From Actinomycetota bacterium (GTDB taxonomy: Bacteria > Actinomycetota > Actinomycetes > S36-B12), in assembly GCA_009702725.1 (NCBI GenBank), contig WLHM01000057.1, forward strand, positions 1-7,367: DNA of 7,367 nt, read 5' to 3'. This document shows, piece after piece, positions 5,972 through 7,367 of this stretch (position 1 is its first letter; every line of letters begins with the position of its first letter). A program made the position numbers and the translations under genes. The notes beneath the pieces were generated by a model. The model had not been told where the DNA came from. It was given only the letters and a program-made list of their open reading frames with translations, and made no database searches.

Positions 5972-7367
5972 ATGGGCGGCCGTATAACTAGTTGGGTTCT
6001 TACCGTCTCCTTGTCAGCAGCCGGCCTGTTTGTCACCGGTGCTGGGATTGAGGGCGCGCAGGCTGGTCCGGCCATTGCAACAAAAGTAGTTGGGTCCCTG
6101 ACGGTGAAAAGTTGCGATGAAGTTGCGACCCCCGGTTCACTTACTTGGTGTGGAACGATGAAGAGACCTTGGGACCCTAACGATGATTCACTAGGTAGTT
6201 TTGATTTGGCATTTGCTTTGGTACTTCCGATATCTGGAAAGGTTTCAAAGCCGGCTGTCGTTGGCCTCGAAGGGGGTCCGGGCTACGGCTCAATTGCCTC
6301 GGGCCAACTTTATGCCGAGATGCTGCAACCACTTCTGGCTGACCGTGCGCTTTTGGTAGTCGACCAGCGGGGCACCGGCAAGTCCAACCCGGCGGATTGC
6401 GACTACGACGACACGATTTCAGCCTGCGCCAAGGAGCTAGGTGATCGTTTCGACCTGTACGGAACAGAGTTAGTGGCCGATGATCTAGGTGCCCTGATTC
6501 AGGCACTAAATCTAGGCGTAGTCGATGTTTATGGTGATTCATACGGCACCTTTGTGGCTCAGGTGTTCGCCAGCCACCACCCGGATCTGGTGCGCAGTCT
6601 GGTACTCGACGGTGCCTACCCCGTAACCGGTGAAACAGCGTGGTATCCAACTCAAGGTGCGGCAATGCGAAGGGCCTACACCGTGGTTTGTGAGCGCACC
6701 AAGGGCTGCGGTGACGATAACACCGGCACGATGCAGTTGCTGACGCGTCTACTCACGAAACTCCGGAAAAACGTGGTGTCGGTTCAGGCGCCTGGAGCAG
6801 ATGGAAAAATCATCAACGTTAAATTGAACCCACAGAATCTCAATGATGTAGCTTTTGGTGGTACATACGGCCCGACCACTTATCGGGAGTTCAATGCGTC
6901 CCTCCGTGCTGCCTTGGCTGGTGACCCGCTACCACTTGGCCGGCTGGTGGCCGAGTCCAAAGCCACGAATGTCGAAGAACCGGTATCGGTGTATAGCCCG
7001 GGCCTGCAAGTAGCTGTCTCCTGCCATGACTACCCGCAACTGTTCGATATGGCCCAATCAAGGGCAATTCGAAAATCCCAGTACGACGCAGCGGTGGCTA
7101 ACCAAATTAAAGTGGATCCTGACATCTACGGCCCATTTCAAATTCGAGAGTACCTGAAGTCGGATTTCAGTACCCAGCCACTTTGCCTACCGTGGCCGAT
7201 TGCCACTCGCAACCCCTGGAAGTTACCCGGGCCACCCGACGGTAGGTATCCCGATATTCCCACCTTGGTTTTGTCGGGTGAGCTAGACACAATTACGACG
7301 GTTGCCGAGGGTGATTTAGTTGCGGCGCAGTTTGCCCGTTCAAGGCACGTAACTTTGGCTAACTCCA
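5972..7367 (+). CDS. Exported alpha/beta hydrolase, S33 / tripeptidyl aminopeptidase-like (3' end outside window)
   Basis: An open frame runs from ATG 5972 to the right edge without a stop (465 complete codons). The N-terminus looks like a signal peptide: R4, a hydrophobic stretch from W8 to about G25, then an AQA cleavage motif at 29-31. The body has the landmarks of S33 peptidases: the oxyanion motif EGGPGYGS at 100-107, DQRGTGKS at 131-138, the nucleophile elbow GDSYG at 188-192 with S190, and SGELDT at 435-440 with the probable catalytic D439. The histidine should lie just beyond the edge. Cysteines at 48, 60, 143, 152, 240, 246, 351 and 405 suit disulfides in a secreted protein. Relatives release N-terminal amino acids, di- or tripeptides, often near proline, but some are esterases, so the substrate is open. 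It starts 39 bases after nusB with no visible ribosome site. The usual proline after D--T is replaced (DTITT). Confidence 0.85.
   Translation, partial: MGGRITSWVLTVSLSAAGLFVTGAGIEGAQAGPAIATKVVGSLTVKSCDEVATPGSLTWCGTMKRPWDPNDDSLGSFDLAFALVLPISGKVSKPAVVGLEGGPGYGSIASGQLYAEMLQPLLADRALLVVDQRGTGKSNPADCDYDDTISACAKELGDRFDLYGTELVADDLGALIQALNLGVVDVYGDSYGTFVAQVFASHHPDLVRSLVLDGAYPVTGETAWYPTQGAAMRRAYTVVCERTKGCGDDNTGTMQLLTRLLTKLRKNVVSVQAPGADGKIINVKLNPQNLNDVAFGGTYGPTTYREFNASLRAALAGDPLPLGRLVAESKATNVEEPVSVYSPGLQVAVSCHDYPQLFDMAQSRAIRKSQYDAAVANQIKVDPDIYGPFQIREYLKSDFSTQPLCLPWPIATRNPWKLPGPPDGRYPDIPTLVLSGELDTITTVAEGDLVAAQFARSRHVTLANS

Noticed and set aside
5965..5988. TTGACG and TATAAC as a sigma-70-type promoter for the hydrolase.
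   Set aside because: The spacer is only 12 bases instead of about 17, and transcription would begin inside the signal peptide codons. Kept only as a remark in the leaderless finding.
6177..6665. Minus-strand open frame of 162 codons opposite the start of the hydrolase.
   Set aside because: The plus strand carries an uninterrupted hydrolase with ordered catalytic motifs over the same bases; the antisense product is Arg/Pro/His-rich and unlike any known protein.

Overview
This window is a compact, single-direction block of housekeeping genes from what looks like an actinobacterium. The evidence is the gene order aroE – A24 prepilin-peptidase-like – aroC – aroK – aroB – aroQ – pepQ – efp – nusB. 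From memory this matches the Mycobacterium tuberculosis stretch running from aroE (Rv2552c) down to nusB (Rv2533c), without the extra genes that species carries between. Further support is the PGKGP loop of EF-P, the type II (AroQ) dehydroquinase, and active-site residues in AroK and AroQ that line up with the mycobacterial enzymes. GC is moderate, about 55% in six 60-base lines I counted across the window. That is lower than typical Streptomyces or Mycobacterium and would suit a moderate-GC lineage, for example an aquatic one, but I cannot name a genus.

Layout: bases 1-72 hold the last 23 codons of shikimate dehydrogenase (aroE). Bases 88-555 encode a small membrane prepilin-peptidase-like protein. 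Bases 568-3825 hold four shikimate-pathway genes: aroC, aroK, aroB and aroQ. Bases 3834-4901 encode an M24-family Xaa-Pro peptidase, 4944-5504 elongation factor P and 5507-5932 NusB. From 5972 to the right edge runs an exported alpha/beta hydrolase (S33/TAP type) whose C-terminus lies outside the window. All genes are on the + strand. The gaps are at most 42 bases, and two junctions overlap (aroC/aroK by 4 bases, aroK/aroB by about 8), so aroE through nusB is probably one operon with translational coupling.

Function: AroB, AroQ, AroE, AroK and AroC cover steps 2, 3, 4, 5 and 7 of the route to chorismate. DAHP synthase (step 1) and EPSP synthase (AroA, step 6) are not here. The second half of the block concerns translation and transcription (EF-P, NusB) and peptide turnover (PepQ). 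EF-P, PepQ and the downstream hydrolase family share a link to proline, discussed as a finding.

I found no tRNA, rRNA, CRISPR, insertion sequence, prophage or clear regulatory RNA. The promoter of the operon is not in the window. I did not find a new biological system here: the region is ordinary core genome, and the findings are second-look details rather than discoveries.
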